A stretch of DNA of 5,392 bases, taken from contig JAADEB010000129.1 of the NCBI GenBank assembly GCA_013153655.1, positions 1 to 5,392 of the forward strand. Direction: 5' to 3'. The first letter of the stretch is position 1; the number at the start of each line of letters is the position of its first letter. The notes under the pieces are model-generated. The model saw only the letters and a list, made by a program, of their open reading frames with translations. It was not told where the DNA came from and made no database searches. This document shows, in pieces, positions 5,322 to 5,392 of this stretch. The position numbers were made by a program, and so were the translations under genes. The stretch is from Chlorobiota bacterium. GTDB lineage: Bacteria > Bacteroidota > Bacteroidia > Flavobacteriales > Flavobacteriaceae.

Positions 5322-5392
5322 GGCTCCGTAGCTTAATTGGATAGAGCACCTGACTACGGATCAGGAGGTTACAGGTTCGAGTCCTGTCGGAG
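5322..5392 (+). tRNA. tRNA-Arg (anticodon ACG), 3' end cut by the window
   Basis: The cloverleaf can be folded by eye: acceptor 5' strand GGCTCCG (5322-5328); D arm GCTT/GAGC from 5331; anticodon stem CCTGA (5349-5353) with TCAGG (5361-5365) around loop CTACGGA; anticodon ACG at 5356-5358; five-base variable loop; T arm ACAGG-TTCGAGT-CCTGT; then CGGAG of the 3' acceptor strand. The last two acceptor bases (expected CC), the discriminator and CCA lie beyond the window. A34 is normally deaminated to inosine so that CGU, CGC and CGA are read. Confidence 0.95.

Noticed and set aside
4925..5349. Overlapping minus-strand open frames of about 90-120 codons (5349-4990, 5287-4925, 5279-5010)
   Set aside because: All three minus frames are open over the same GC-rich stretch, the translations are Pro/Arg/Ala-rich without motifs, and one runs through the tRNA 5' half and its promoter. 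This is the pattern of stop-codon scarcity, not coding.
5322..5392. Integration (att) site in tRNA-Arg
   Set aside because: tRNA genes are common integration targets, but the 3' end is outside the window and no integrase or duplicated tRNA 3' fragment is visible.

Overview
The window looks like chromosomal DNA from a member of the Bacteroidota. Three things point there. One gene encodes a DUF4293-type membrane protein, a family I know mainly from this phylum. The topoisomerase subunit has the Bacteroidota ParC-like C-terminal half. The promoter-like sites follow TAnnTTTG rather than TATAAT, best seen in front of the tRNA at the right end. Coding GC is about 53-55% in the housekeeping genes. 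No species can be named from this sequence.

Layout, left to right: (1) 1-1944, the 3' part of a topoisomerase IV subunit A gene (parC), plus strand, start outside the window. (2) 1945-2570, a 626-base AT-rich spacer with no convincing gene, full of short repeats: at least four tandem tracts with a 7-base period, two 25-base palindromic units that both begin TGTAG on the minus strand, and several small hairpins. (3) 2571-3038, an AT-rich (about 34% GC) gene for an unrecognised 155-residue protein with an N-terminal membrane segment or signal peptide. (4) 3039-3240, an AT-rich spacer with a weak terminator-like hairpin and a promoter-like -7 box. (5) 3241-4428, an intact acetyl-CoA C-acetyltransferase (thiolase). 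(6) 4462-4863, a four-helix DUF4293 membrane protein, followed by a strong rho-independent terminator. (7) 4927-5262, a GC-rich (about 68%) block without a credible gene, containing two long hairpins. (8) 5281-5392, a textbook Bacteroidota promoter driving tRNA-Arg(ACG), whose last few bases lie beyond the window.

The genes do not form one pathway. ParC resolves chromosome topology, the thiolase condenses or cleaves acyl-CoA, the tRNA serves translation, and the DUF4293 protein has no known function. All lie on the plus strand. The thiolase and DUF4293 genes are 33 bases apart and probably share the terminator at 4893-4926, though a possible internal promoter sits between them. I see no evidence for a new multi-gene system. 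The most unusual material is non-coding: the heptamer-rich spacer, the TGTAG palindromic pair and the GC-rich hairpin block. Two protein-level points also merit a check: the clamp-motif-like C-terminus of ParC and the T-homopolymer near the end of the unknown gene.
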